Source: Pseudobdellovibrionaceae bacterium (GTDB lineage Bacteria; Bdellovibrionota; Bdellovibrionia; Bdellovibrionales; JAMPXM01). From it: a stretch of DNA of 9,208 bases. Below are positions 1-5,779 of this stretch, piece by piece. Below the pieces are notes generated by a model. The model searched no databases. It was not told where the DNA came from and was given only the letters and a program-made list of their open reading frames with translations. A program made the position numbers and the translations under genes. The first letter of the stretch is position 1; every line of letters starts with the position of its first letter. Where the stretch lies: NCBI GenBank assembly GCA_913776405.1, contig CAJYOV010000082.1, positions 1 through 9,208 of the forward strand, written 5' to 3'.

Positions 1-1098
1 GGCGTGAGGGAAATCTTTCAAGAGTTCATTCACCGAGCCAGCTTTCGCAACGCTTTCGATGATCCGAAGACCTGCGTAAAGCGCGTCGTCGTAACCATAG
101 TTACGGTCTGCGAAGAAAACGTGGCCAGAAAGCTCGCCGCCAATCGGAGCCTTCTCTTCTTTAATCTTGGTCTTAACGAGAGAATGTCCAGTCTTCCACA
201 TGATCGGATGACCGCCGCGTTTGCGAATGTCATCGTACATGCGGTCCGAACACTTCACATCCCCAATGATCTTGGCGCCTGGATTCTCATTCAAGATCCC
301 GCGAGAGATCATGACCATCATTTCATCTCCGGGAACAAAGTTCCCATCGCCGTCGACGATACCGACTCGGTCCGCATCGCCGTCAAAACCGATGCCCATG
401 ACAGCGCCGTGTTCTTTCACTGCTTTCTTGAGATCGGTCAGGTTTTTTTCAACTGTTGGATCTGGATGATGATTCGGGAAGCGACCATCTGGCTCCTCGA
501 AGAGCATAATTGGCTTAAGGCCAACAGCTTCGTAAAGGCGGCGAGCAATGCAGCCTGCAGCGCCGTTACCGCAGTCGACGACGACTTTAAGTGGTGGAAG
601 TTTGAACTCTTGTTTGTAACGAGCGACGTAATCGTCAAAGAGGTTGAAGGTCGTGTAGGCGCCTTGGCCTTCCACGAATTCGCCTTTTTCCATGATCTTG
701 CGAAGGTTCTGAATCTCTTCACCGTAGATCGTCGTTTTGCCAACGGAGATTTTGAAGCCGTTGTAGTCAGGCGGGTTATGTGAACCCGTGATCATGATGC
801 CGCCCGCAGGATTATCGAGAGCAAACATCGAGAAGTAAGAAATCGGTGTAGTCACGAGGCCTAAGAAGACAACGCGCGCGCCGCCGGATTGAAGACCTTC
901 GATCATCGCTTTTGAGAGTGACGGCGAAGAAACGCGCGCATCGTGGCCGACCGAGATGACAGGGTTTTTCGCGCCCGTTTTTTGAACGAGGTACGTGACA
1001 AAGGTGCGACCGAGCTCACGCGCGAAGTCTGCGTCGAATTCTTTATCAACAACACCGCGGATATCGTATTCGCGGAAAATTTCTGGGTTCATGATCAT
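1..1098 (-). CDS. Phosphomannomutase/phosphoglucomutase, 3' end cut off by window edge
   Basis: An alpha-D-phosphohexomutase that interconverts hexose 1- and 6-phosphates (mannose and/or glucose) in the cytoplasm, supplying activated sugars for LPS, capsule or glycogen. All 366 visible codons are open. The protein begins MIMNPEIFREYDIRG, typical of the AlgC/ManB group. The phosphoserine loop is T104-G-S106-H-N-P with S106 the phosphorylated residue. The Mg2+ loop is D239-G-D-A-D-R, and the sugar-recognition loop is G321-E-L-S-G-H326. The family usually has about 450-460 residues, so about 90 C-terminal residues (the phosphate-binding domain 4) lie outside the window. I chose ATG 1098 over ATG 1092 because AGGA sits 7 nt upstream of it. 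It follows pdxA after a 75-nt gap with no convincing terminator or promoter, so co-transcription is possible. Sugar specificity cannot be read from the sequence, so no gene symbol is given. Confidence 0.95.
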   Translation of the reverse strand, partial: MIMNPEIFREYDIRGVVDKEFDADFARELGRTFVTYLVQKTGAKNPVISVGHDARVSSPSLSKAMIEGLQSGGARVVFLGLVTTPISYFSMFALDNPAGGIMITGSHNPPDYNGFKISVGKTTIYGEEIQNLRKIMEKGEFVEGQGAYTTFNLFDDYVARYKQEFKLPPLKVVVDCGNGAAGCIARRLYEAVGLKPIMLFEEPDGRFPNHHPDPTVEKNLTDLKKAVKEHGAVMGIGFDGDADRVGIVDGDGNFVPGDEMMVMISRGILNENPGAKIIGDVKCSDRMYDDIRKRGGHPIMWKTGHSLVKTKIKEEKAPIGGELSGHVFFADRNYGYDDALYAGLRIIESVAKAGSVNELLKDFPHA

Positions 1099-1173
1099 GA
1101 TTCGTTCCTTTGCCCCGCTTGTTTCGGCGGCCGTTCTAAGTCTGCTTGTTATTAAAATCTAATCAGCGATCAA

Positions 1174-2160
1174 CTAGCGAGTGACGGTGAGATCCGCCGA
1201 TTGCTTCGTTAATCGAATAGCCCATTCAAGGGCTTCAAACATCGAACTTGAGTCCGCTTTGTCCTTACCGAAAATGTCCTTGGCTGTCCCGTGATCGACG
1301 CTTGTGCGTACGAAAGGTAATCCCATCGTCACATGCACGCCGGATTCTTGGCCGTGGATCATCTTAAAAGGAATGAGACCCTGATCGTGGTAATTTGCGA
1401 CAAAAACGGAATACTTCGACCAATTTTTCGGGAAGAAGGCGGCATCCGGTACTAAGGGGCCTTCAACTTTGTGGCCACGATCTTCGGCTGCGGCGAGCGC
1501 TTTTGCGTGGATCTTCGACTCAGTCGCGCCAATGAGGCCGGCTTCGCCCGCATGCGGATTTAAGCCAAGAAGCGCGATCGGTCGTTGAGACGCCTTTTTA
1601 TCTAAAACCAAACGAAGCTGATCAGCTGCGCGAAGAGCTTTATCTAACCTGGCTTCAGTCAGAGTCTGCGTCACTTCATCGATAGGCAAATGGCCGGTCG
1701 CAAGCAGCACATTGAACTTTTCGCCGATGAAGCCCATGTAGACTTCTCGCGCTTTTGAAACGCGCTTTAAAATCCCCGTGTGGCCGAGATCTTCAAGGCC
1801 AGCCGCTTTGATCGCGGTCTTCGAGAGTGGTGCGGTCACCATGCCGTCGATGTGCCCGTAGTGCGAGGCTTGCGCGCTCGTTTCAACCCACATGGGAGCG
1901 GGAAGGTTCGAGTTGATGTCGATGATCTCTTTATGACTTGCGGGTTGAACCTTCAGCGCCTCGGGCCAGGAGTTAACGGTGATGCGTTTGAAGGCGCGAT
2001 CAATACGCGCGAGATCTCGAGATGAACAGCGCGGCGAGCGCCACAAGAAAAAAGAAACCCCGGGCTGGGGCTTCAGTTTTGCGAGAGCTTTCGCTGTGAT
2101 TTCGGTACCAATTCCATCGGGGTCACCCGTGGTGATGGCAATGCGCAAAGGCTTTTTCAC
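1174..2160 (-). CDS. pdxA: 4-hydroxythreonine-4-phosphate dehydrogenase PdxA
   Basis: Oxidises 4-phosphohydroxy-L-threonine with NAD(P)+; the product decarboxylates and enters pyridoxal 5'-phosphate synthesis through PdxJ (DXP-dependent route). At 328 residues it matches the usual length of about 329. Visible family signatures are GDPDGIGTE at 12-20, the substrate-binding H127-T128 pair, and three metal-ligand histidines: H157 (TGHLPIDE), H203 (NPHAGE) and H258 (YHDQGLIP). The conserved GLPFVRTSVDHGTA stretch lies at 280-293. The first motif has T where most members have P (GIGPE). The start is GTG, 23 nt after the surA stop, with only a weak AGAAAGA upstream, so translational coupling to surA is likely. 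The surA-pdxA order is the same as in E. coli, but the next gene is a sugar phosphomutase rather than rsmA/ksgA. It ends in TAG, with a second in-frame TAG four codons further on. Confidence 0.96.
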   Translation of the reverse strand: MKKPLRIAITTGDPDGIGTEITAKALAKLKPQPGVSFFLWRSPRCSSRDLARIDRAFKRITVNSWPEALKVQPASHKEIIDINSNLPAPMWVETSAQASHYGHIDGMVTAPLSKTAIKAAGLEDLGHTGILKRVSKAREVYMGFIGEKFNVLLATGHLPIDEVTQTLTEARLDKALRAADQLRLVLDKKASQRPIALLGLNPHAGEAGLIGATESKIHAKALAAAEDRGHKVEGPLVPDAAFFPKNWSKYSVFVANYHDQGLIPFKMIHGQESGVHVTMGLPFVRTSVDHGTAKDIFGKDKADSSSMFEALEWAIRLTKQSADLTVTR

Positions 2161-2183
2161 GACCGGTCTTTCTGACTGCGAGA

Positions 2184-3188
2184 TTACTTCGGGTTGATAC
2201 GAATGAAGGCTTCGGCGCGCAATTGATCGAGCCAGTTCTGAAGCTGTTTCTTAAATGCGCGCTCGTAAAGAACGCCACGGAGTTTTGCGCGCGCCTCTTC
2301 CGTCCGAGGATCTGGGATCACGCGCTTTTTTGTAACCGCAAGAATTTGAAAGCCGCCATCCGTTGCGAGAACACCTGTGTTTTCGCCGGCGTTGAGTTTC
2401 GCAACTGAGCTTTCGAGGGACTTGTTCAATTCACCTGTTTTGAAGACGCCAAAGAGACCGCCTTGCTCGAAGTTTGGATCTTCACTGACTTCGGCCGCTA
2501 AGCGATCAAACGGAGTGCCGCTTCTTAGGCGCTGAAGGGTTTGCTCTGCGCGAAGCTTTGCGGCCGGCGCGCCGCCTTTTTTCGAATCAAAGAAGATGCG
2601 TGCGAGCGTGTACTCGAAGGCTTGAGAATCGGCACCTCCGTTTTCCTGAAGGTAAGCTGCCATCACGTCGTCTTCTGAAATCTTAATTCTCGAAGCGATC
2701 GCTTTTTCGACGAGTGACTGACGTTCAAGGCCTGTCTTGATAAAGTCTTGGTACTGAGAGAACTCGATACCGCGCTCGCGAATCGCGTCGCGAAGTTGAT
2801 CGCGCGTGAGGTTGTTGCGCTTAGCGACCGAACGAATCTCTTGCTCGACGCGCTCGATTGGCACCGAAAGGTTCTGCTTTTTGACTTCCGAGTCGATGAT
2901 TTTTTCATCGATCATTTTCTGAAGAAGCTTTTCGCGATCTTTCAAAAGCGTTTGTTTCGTCGCTTCATCAGGAATCAAAAGATCGTCGGTCATGCCGCCA
3001 GTTTTGATTCGCTGAGCGTATTTATCGAGATCAGAGGTCGTGATGATTTCGTCGTTTACGATGGCGACGATACGCTCAACTGTTTCTGCGAAAGCGGCAG
3101 TCCCTGTTGCAAGCAAGCATGCGGAAAGAGCCATCATCGCGAAGCGAGTCGTCGTGCAAGACTTCAAAAAAGAGAGCGAGCGGTTCAT
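2184..3188 (-). CDS. surA: SurA-like periplasmic chaperone (single, probably inactive parvulin domain)
   Basis: Predicted periplasmic chaperone for outer-membrane proteins. Residues 1-34 look like a Sec signal peptide (positive n-region, hydrophobic 17-33, cleavage after AFA34). Residues 37-185 are a SurA N-domain, opening with ERIVAIVNDEIITTSDLD. One parvulin-like domain follows at about 192-289, then a C-terminal helix that would complete the chaperone core. E. coli SurA has about 428 residues and two parvulin domains; this one has 334 and one. The active-site histidines are missing: R197 replaces the His of the usual H-I-L strand and Q281 that of GYHII. GGD is also GGL, so isomerase activity is doubtful. 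The start is ATG 3188, which shares its A with the TGA of the gene upstream (TGATG). A TTG one codon earlier is possible, but the G-rich stretch at 3194-3198 suits the ATG. It lies directly before pdxA. The SurA name rests on domain layout and context. Confidence 0.88.
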   Translation of the reverse strand: MNRSLSFLKSCTTTRFAMMALSACLLATGTAAFAETVERIVAIVNDEIITTSDLDKYAQRIKTGGMTDDLLIPDEATKQTLLKDREKLLQKMIDEKIIDSEVKKQNLSVPIERVEQEIRSVAKRNNLTRDQLRDAIRERGIEFSQYQDFIKTGLERQSLVEKAIASRIKISEDDVMAAYLQENGGADSQAFEYTLARIFFDSKKGGAPAAKLRAEQTLQRLRSGTPFDRLAAEVSEDPNFEQGGLFGVFKTGELNKSLESSVAKLNAGENTGVLATDGGFQILAVTKKRVIPDPRTEEARAKLRGVLYERAFKKQLQNWLDQLRAEAFIRINPK

Positions 3189-3994
3189 CAAGACCCCCGG
3201 GTCGTGACCTTAATCGCTTGAAGAAGAGCGTCGTCGCGTTTGACCGTCGACTCACGCACCTGACCTTCAAGCCAAGTTGAGAACGCTGCCTGTTGGCGCC
3301 GTTCTTTGAGAATCGCCCGTATCTTATCTTTCGCTTCTGTGAAGTTCAAACGACCTTCCGGTTCTTTTTTGAGGACTTCATAGATGTGGTAGCCGTAGGG
3401 GGATTTTAGAATTTTACTCCGTGCCCCAACGTTCATTTTGAACGCCTGGTCAAAAACTTCGAGGGTACCTTTATCGAGCCACCCTGTGTCTCCGCCATTT
3501 GAGCCTTCGGGCGCGATCGAAAACTGCTTCGCAAGCTTTGCGAGGTCGCCGTGGTCGTTGAGTTGGTCCATGATGCGCTTGGCGTCATCTTCTTTTTCGA
3601 GGACGATCTGACGCAGGCGAACGCGGGCGTTTTGCTGGAATTTTGGTTTATTGGACTCGTAGTAGTCTTTCATCTCCGCTTCGGTCGGATCCGGCAGCTT
3701 TGAGGTGATCTGTTCCAAGATCTTCTTTTGGAGCACGGTGAGTGCAAGATCCTTCTTCCAGTCGTCGTAAGAGATGTGTTCATCCGCAAGCGCTCGACGG
3801 AATGAAAACTCGTCTGGATAACTCGACTGAACTTTTTTAGCTTCGGCCTCTATTTCGGCGTCGGTCGCTTTGATGCCATTCTTATCCGCATAGGTGCGGG
3901 CGATATTTTCGAGAATGAACGCTTTGATCGTCTCTTCTTTCGCGCGCTCGAGATTCGCTTCGTCTTTTGCGCTGAGCGCATCGTAAGTTCTCAA
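3188..3994 (-). CDS. 3' open part of the interrupted isomerase gene (PpiC/SurA-type)
   Basis: The longest stretch after the TAG that opens with an accepted start codon begins at TTG 3994 and gives 268 residues containing most of the N-domain helices and the full parvulin domain (GGDTGW near 167-172, SPYGYHI near 198-204 of this fragment). There is no ribosome-binding-like sequence before the TTG and no signal peptide, so as a stand-alone product it would stay in the cytoplasm. The lack of any good restart makes it a gene remnant unless the TAG is read through or is a sequence error. Confidence 0.5.
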   Translation of the reverse strand: MRTYDALSAKDEANLERAKEETIKAFILENIARTYADKNGIKATDAEIEAEAKKVQSSYPDEFSFRRALADEHISYDDWKKDLALTVLQKKILEQITSKLPDPTEAEMKDYYESNKPKFQQNARVRLRQIVLEKEDDAKRIMDQLNDHGDLAKLAKQFSIAPEGSNGGDTGWLDKGTLEVFDQAFKMNVGARSKILKSPYGYHIYEVLKKEPEGRLNFTEAKDKIRAILKERRQQAAFSTWLEGQVRESTVKRDDALLQAIKVTTRGS

Positions 3995-4015
3995 GCGCAG
4001 AGCGAGACGTTCACT

Positions 4016-4018
4016 CTA
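4016..4018 (-). other. In-frame amber codon inside the isomerase lipoprotein gene
   Basis: Reading the minus strand, codons 55-59 are AAG CAA TAG AGT GAA. The frame is fixed on both sides: upstream by the lipoprotein signal and the VINGQ motif, downstream by the helical domain and the parvulin domain that ends at TGA 3190-3188. The codon falls where SurA/PpiD-type proteins normally have an aromatic or hydrophobic residue after the VNG-x-x-(I/V)-(S/T) strand. Confidence 0.85.
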
Positions 4019-4186
4019 TTGCTTTGTCGACACCTGCTGACCGTTGATGACGAGCACGGGCTTATCGAGAATGACCGATTCTTTAGAGAAGCAGCCGCTA
4101 ACCAGCAAAATTGAAAGCGCCAGAAACGAAAAAACGAGGGCAGTCTTGCCCTCGTTTCGAATCTGCCGGATGCAGATTGTCTTCAT
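4016..4186 (-). CDS. Short lipoprotein ORF: 5' part of the interrupted isomerase gene
   Basis: If the TAG is read as a stop, this 56-codon frame gives a prolipoprotein with the signal sequence and lipobox (C32), leaving a mature lipopeptide of 25 residues. That would carry only the first strand of the chaperone N-domain and cannot fold as an isomerase. It starts 3 nt after the TAA of the upstream isomerase gene with no clear Shine-Dalgarno of its own, which suggests re-initiation by the same ribosomes. An intrinsic-terminator-like hairpin lies inside it. Confidence 0.5.
   Translation of the reverse strand: MKTICIRQIRNEGKTALVFSFLALSILLVSGCFSKESVILDKPVLVINGQQVSTKQ
4129..4157 (-). terminator. 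Intrinsic-terminator-like hairpin within the start of the isomerase lipoprotein gene
   Basis: On the minus strand AAACGAGGGCA (4157-4147) pairs perfectly with TGCCCTCGTTT (4142-4132) around a 4-nt AGAC loop, and the 3' arm runs into six T's (4134-4129). The GC-rich core is CGAGGGCA / TGCCCTCG. It begins 32 nt after the stop of the upstream isomerase gene (4190), a natural place for a terminator. However, it also encodes residues 10-20 of the next protein's signal peptide. It could end most transcripts after the first isomerase, or act as an attenuator whose folding depends on whether ribosomes continue into the next frame. Confidence 0.75.
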
Positions 4187-4189
4187 GTC

Positions 4190-4984
4190 TTACTTCACAG
4201 CCTTGTTGATTTTCACTGGGTACTGACGAGCCAACTTCTTGAAGTAGTCATCGAAGAGTTGCTTACGCTTCTCATCAAAAACGGCTGCGCGAATCTGGCG
4301 TTTATTCGCATCTGCGTAGCCACGGCGGCCTGTCACTTTAATAATGTGGTAGCCATACTGCGTTTCGATGAGGCCTGCGTCGTAGTACGTCGGGACAAGC
4401 GTCACTCGTGACTGCCAACCAACATCGCCGCCCGTACGCTTTGACATCACGTCATCTGTATAGAGGGCTACGAGCTCTTCAAACGGACGCTTCGATTTCT
4501 TAACTTCGGCGTAGATCTCTTCTGCGCGATCTTTTGCCGCTTTCTTTTGATCGGCCGTCGCTTCAGGGCGGAATTCGATCAAGATGTGGCTTGTGCGGAT
4601 CTCAGGGTTCTTCTTATAGAAGTTCTGCATCTCGGCTTCAGTCACTTTAATCTCAGAGATTTTTTGACCGAGTTCTTTCTCGATCAAGCCTTTGTAATAC
4701 TCTTGGCGAACGCGCTCTTGCACGATCGGGTCTTTTTGAAGACCGCGTTTTTCGGCTTCTTGAACGCCCATCTCGAAGCGAATCAAATCTTCGAGAAACG
4801 CTTCTTTAGAAGGTGGATTGATCGTTTGTTTTTGAACTTCAGCGTACTTGTCGTTGAGTTCTTTTGAAGTGATCGACTTGTTGCCGACAACCGCGACAAC
4901 TTCATTACCTTGAGCATGCGCAAACGACGAAGCCCCGAGAGTTAAAATCATCGCCGCTACTAGCGCAACCGTGTTCCGCATCAT
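4190..4984 (-). CDS. Periplasmic parvulin-type peptidyl-prolyl cis-trans isomerase
   Basis: A PpiC-family isomerase/chaperone of 264 residues, predicted to act in the periplasm. Residues 1-24 are a clear Sec signal peptide (hydrophobic 5-20, cleavage after AHA24). The N-domain begins EVVAVVGNKSITSKEL at 28-43, and the parvulin domain spans about 129-219. Both active-site histidines are present: H133 in SHILI and H213 in YGYHIIKV, with the GGDVGW turn at 185-190. Between VP199 and YGYHII about ten residues are missing compared with typical parvulins, where a helix and loop normally lie. The frame is intact, so this is an in-frame loss and not an error in length. The start is ATG 4984 with AAGGGG (4997-4992) 7 nt upstream; the adjacent ATG 4981 is a poorer fit. 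It is the first of three isomerase genes in a row and has a possible promoter just upstream. Confidence 0.9.
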   Translation of the reverse strand: MMRNTVALVAAMILTLGASSFAHAQGNEVVAVVGNKSITSKELNDKYAEVQKQTINPPSKEAFLEDLIRFEMGVQEAEKRGLQKDPIVQERVRQEYYKGLIEKELGQKISEIKVTEAEMQNFYKKNPEIRTSHILIEFRPEATADQKKAAKDRAEEIYAEVKKSKRPFEELVALYTDDVMSKRTGGDVGWQSRVTLVPTYYDAGLIETQYGYHIIKVTGRRGYADANKRQIRAAVFDEKRKQLFDDYFKKLARQYPVKINKAVK

Positions 4985-5021
4985 GGTGAAACCCCTTAAA
5001 TCCTTGGAACGTTTGAATAAA

Positions 5022-5049
5022 AGGGTAGCACGGTTTTTGTCGGTCGCAA
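5022..5049 (-). promoter_or_regulatory. Possible sigma70-type promoter for the isomerase/surA/pdxA operon
   Basis: In the 84-nt gap before the first isomerase gene the minus strand reads TTGCGA (5049-5044), a 16-nt spacer, then TACCCT (5027-5022). The -35 matches 4/6 and the -10 matches 3/6, so this is only a candidate. It would give a leader of about 30 nt containing the AAGGGG ribosome-binding site. I see no strong terminator after the acyltransferase gene, so read-through from it is also possible. Confidence 0.35.
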
Positions 5050-5068
5050 GCTCAGTTTCGTTTGAGTT

Positions 5069-5704
5069 TTAGGTGAGTGAGCTAGCGTTTCGCTGAGCGT
5101 GAGCCATCGCATCTGCGAGGCCTCGAGCAAGGTCTGGGTCTCGACCATCACGATCTCGCGAAACGGCTGGGATCGGCTCGCCGTAAGAGATCACGATTTT
5201 GGCAAATGGCTTCGGAAGTTCCGTGCGGTCCCATGCTTTATGGAAGACCCACTTTCGATCAATCGTGCAGGTCATGGGCACGATCGGCGCATTGATCAAG
5301 CGCGAGATCTCGAAGATGCCGGGTTTCGGTTCATGGCGGGGCCCTTTCGGGCCATCAATCGCGATCGCGGGTGTCCAACCCTCTTTCGCGAGTCGCAAGA
5401 TGCCTTTTAAGGCACCCGCGCCACCGCGCGTGCTTGAGCCGCGAGACGTCTTCGAACCCAAAAGGCGAGCAAGCGTATCGACGATGTCGCCATCTTTACT
5501 CTGCGAGATGATTGCCGCCGCATGCAGCGGCTTAAGCATGTGAATCACGCCCGGAATATCGCCGTGCCAGTGAGCGATGATATACGGCTTCCGATTCACG
5601 CGCAGATCTTTCGACAACTCAGGCTCAACAAAACGAATGCGCCAAGTGACGTAGAGCGATTTGTAAATGAGGAAGACGAGAAAGCCGATCAGCTTGTTCT
5701 TCAT
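5069..5704 (-). CDS. DUF374-type lysophospholipid acyltransferase family protein
   Basis: Predicted inner-membrane-associated acyltransferase of the LPLAT superfamily (DUF374 group), likely adding an acyl chain to a lipid or lipid A-type acceptor; the substrate cannot be read from the sequence. It has 211 residues, usual for the group. An N-terminal hydrophobic anchor lies at 5-20. Family blocks follow in order: IIAHWHGD at 42-49 (H45/H47 and D49, the likely catalytic block), SQSKDGD at 67-73, RGSSTRGG at 88-95, and IDGPKGPRHEPKPG at 116-129, ending with a basic, helix-forming tail. ATG 5704 gives the anchor directly at the N-terminus; the Shine-Dalgarno is poor (GAG about 10 nt upstream). 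It starts only 16 nt after a strong terminator that closes the etf operon, which leaves almost no room for its own promoter. Confidence 0.9.
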   Translation of the reverse strand: MKNKLIGFLVFLIYKSLYVTWRIRFVEPELSKDLRVNRKPYIIAHWHGDIPGVIHMLKPLHAAAIISQSKDGDIVDTLARLLGSKTSRGSSTRGGAGALKGILRLAKEGWTPAIAIDGPKGPRHEPKPGIFEISRLINAPIVPMTCTIDRKWVFHKAWDRTELPKPFAKIVISYGEPIPAVSRDRDGRDPDLARGLADAMAHAQRNASSLT

Positions 5705-5720
5705 AAAGGTGGGCTCTCAT

Positions 5721-5749
5721 AAAAAAAGTGGCCACTTTCAAGTGGCCAC
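5721..5749 (-). terminator. Strong intrinsic terminator of the etfBA operon
   Basis: On the minus strand GTGGCCACT (5749-5741) pairs with AGTGGCCAC (5736-5728) around a TGAA loop, followed by seven T's (5727-5721). It begins about 30 nt after the etfA stop codon (TAA, 5782-5780). Each arm contains the self-complementary octamer GTGGCCAC, so alternative pairing between transcripts is possible. No T-run follows on the plus strand, so it acts leftward only. Confidence 0.9.
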
Positions 5750-5779
5750 CGAATTCAACCTAAGATCAGTTCTCAAGGT

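Larger units (their letters stand above)
3188..4186 (-). pseudogene. Parvulin-type peptidyl-prolyl isomerase lipoprotein interrupted by an in-frame TAG
   Basis: Read as one gene, this encodes a 331-residue SurA/PpiD-like isomerase with a lipoprotein signal. The n-region is MKTICIRQIRNEGK, the hydrophobic stretch is 15-29, and the lipobox is V29-S-G-C32. A typical N-domain opening follows (VLVINGQQVSTKQ, 44-56), then TAG at codon 57 (4016-4018). After it the frame continues with SERLALRLRTYDALSAKDE, helices, and a parvulin domain at about 187-275 ending in S-P-Y-G-Y-H267-I. The first active-site His is Q193 (LRQIVL). The homology runs through the TAG without a frame change, so this is a single nonsense codon and not two genes. 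ATG 4186 lies only 3 nt after the upstream isomerase stop, and the end overlaps the surA start by one base, so the three isomerase genes form one operon. It could be a recent pseudogene, a sequencing error, or a suppressed stop. Genome-wide TAG reassignment is unlikely because pdxA ends in two in-frame TAGs. Confidence 0.8.

Noticed and set aside
4..783. A 259-codon plus-strand open frame opposite the phosphomutase gene
   Set aside because: It lies entirely antisense to a well-conserved enzyme with clear motifs. Its protein has no recognisable domain, so it is a codon-bias shadow.
1099..1173. Possible promoter (TTGATC ... TAACAA) between pdxA and the phosphomutase
   Set aside because: The elements match too poorly to list, and no hairpin terminator separates the genes.
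2748..3221. A 157-codon plus-strand frame across the surA start
   Set aside because: Antisense to the surA signal peptide and N-domain, with no ribosome site and no family resemblance.
4016..4018. TAG as pyrrolysine or a genome-wide reassigned amber codon
   Set aside because: pdxA ends in two in-frame TAGs used as a stop, the position is not a known pyrrolysine site, and no pyrrolysine gene is in the window. Local suppression remains untested.
5051..5066. Weak inverted repeat CTCA...TGAG after the acyltransferase stop
   Set aside because: Only a 4-bp stem with an 8-nt loop, so not a credible terminator.
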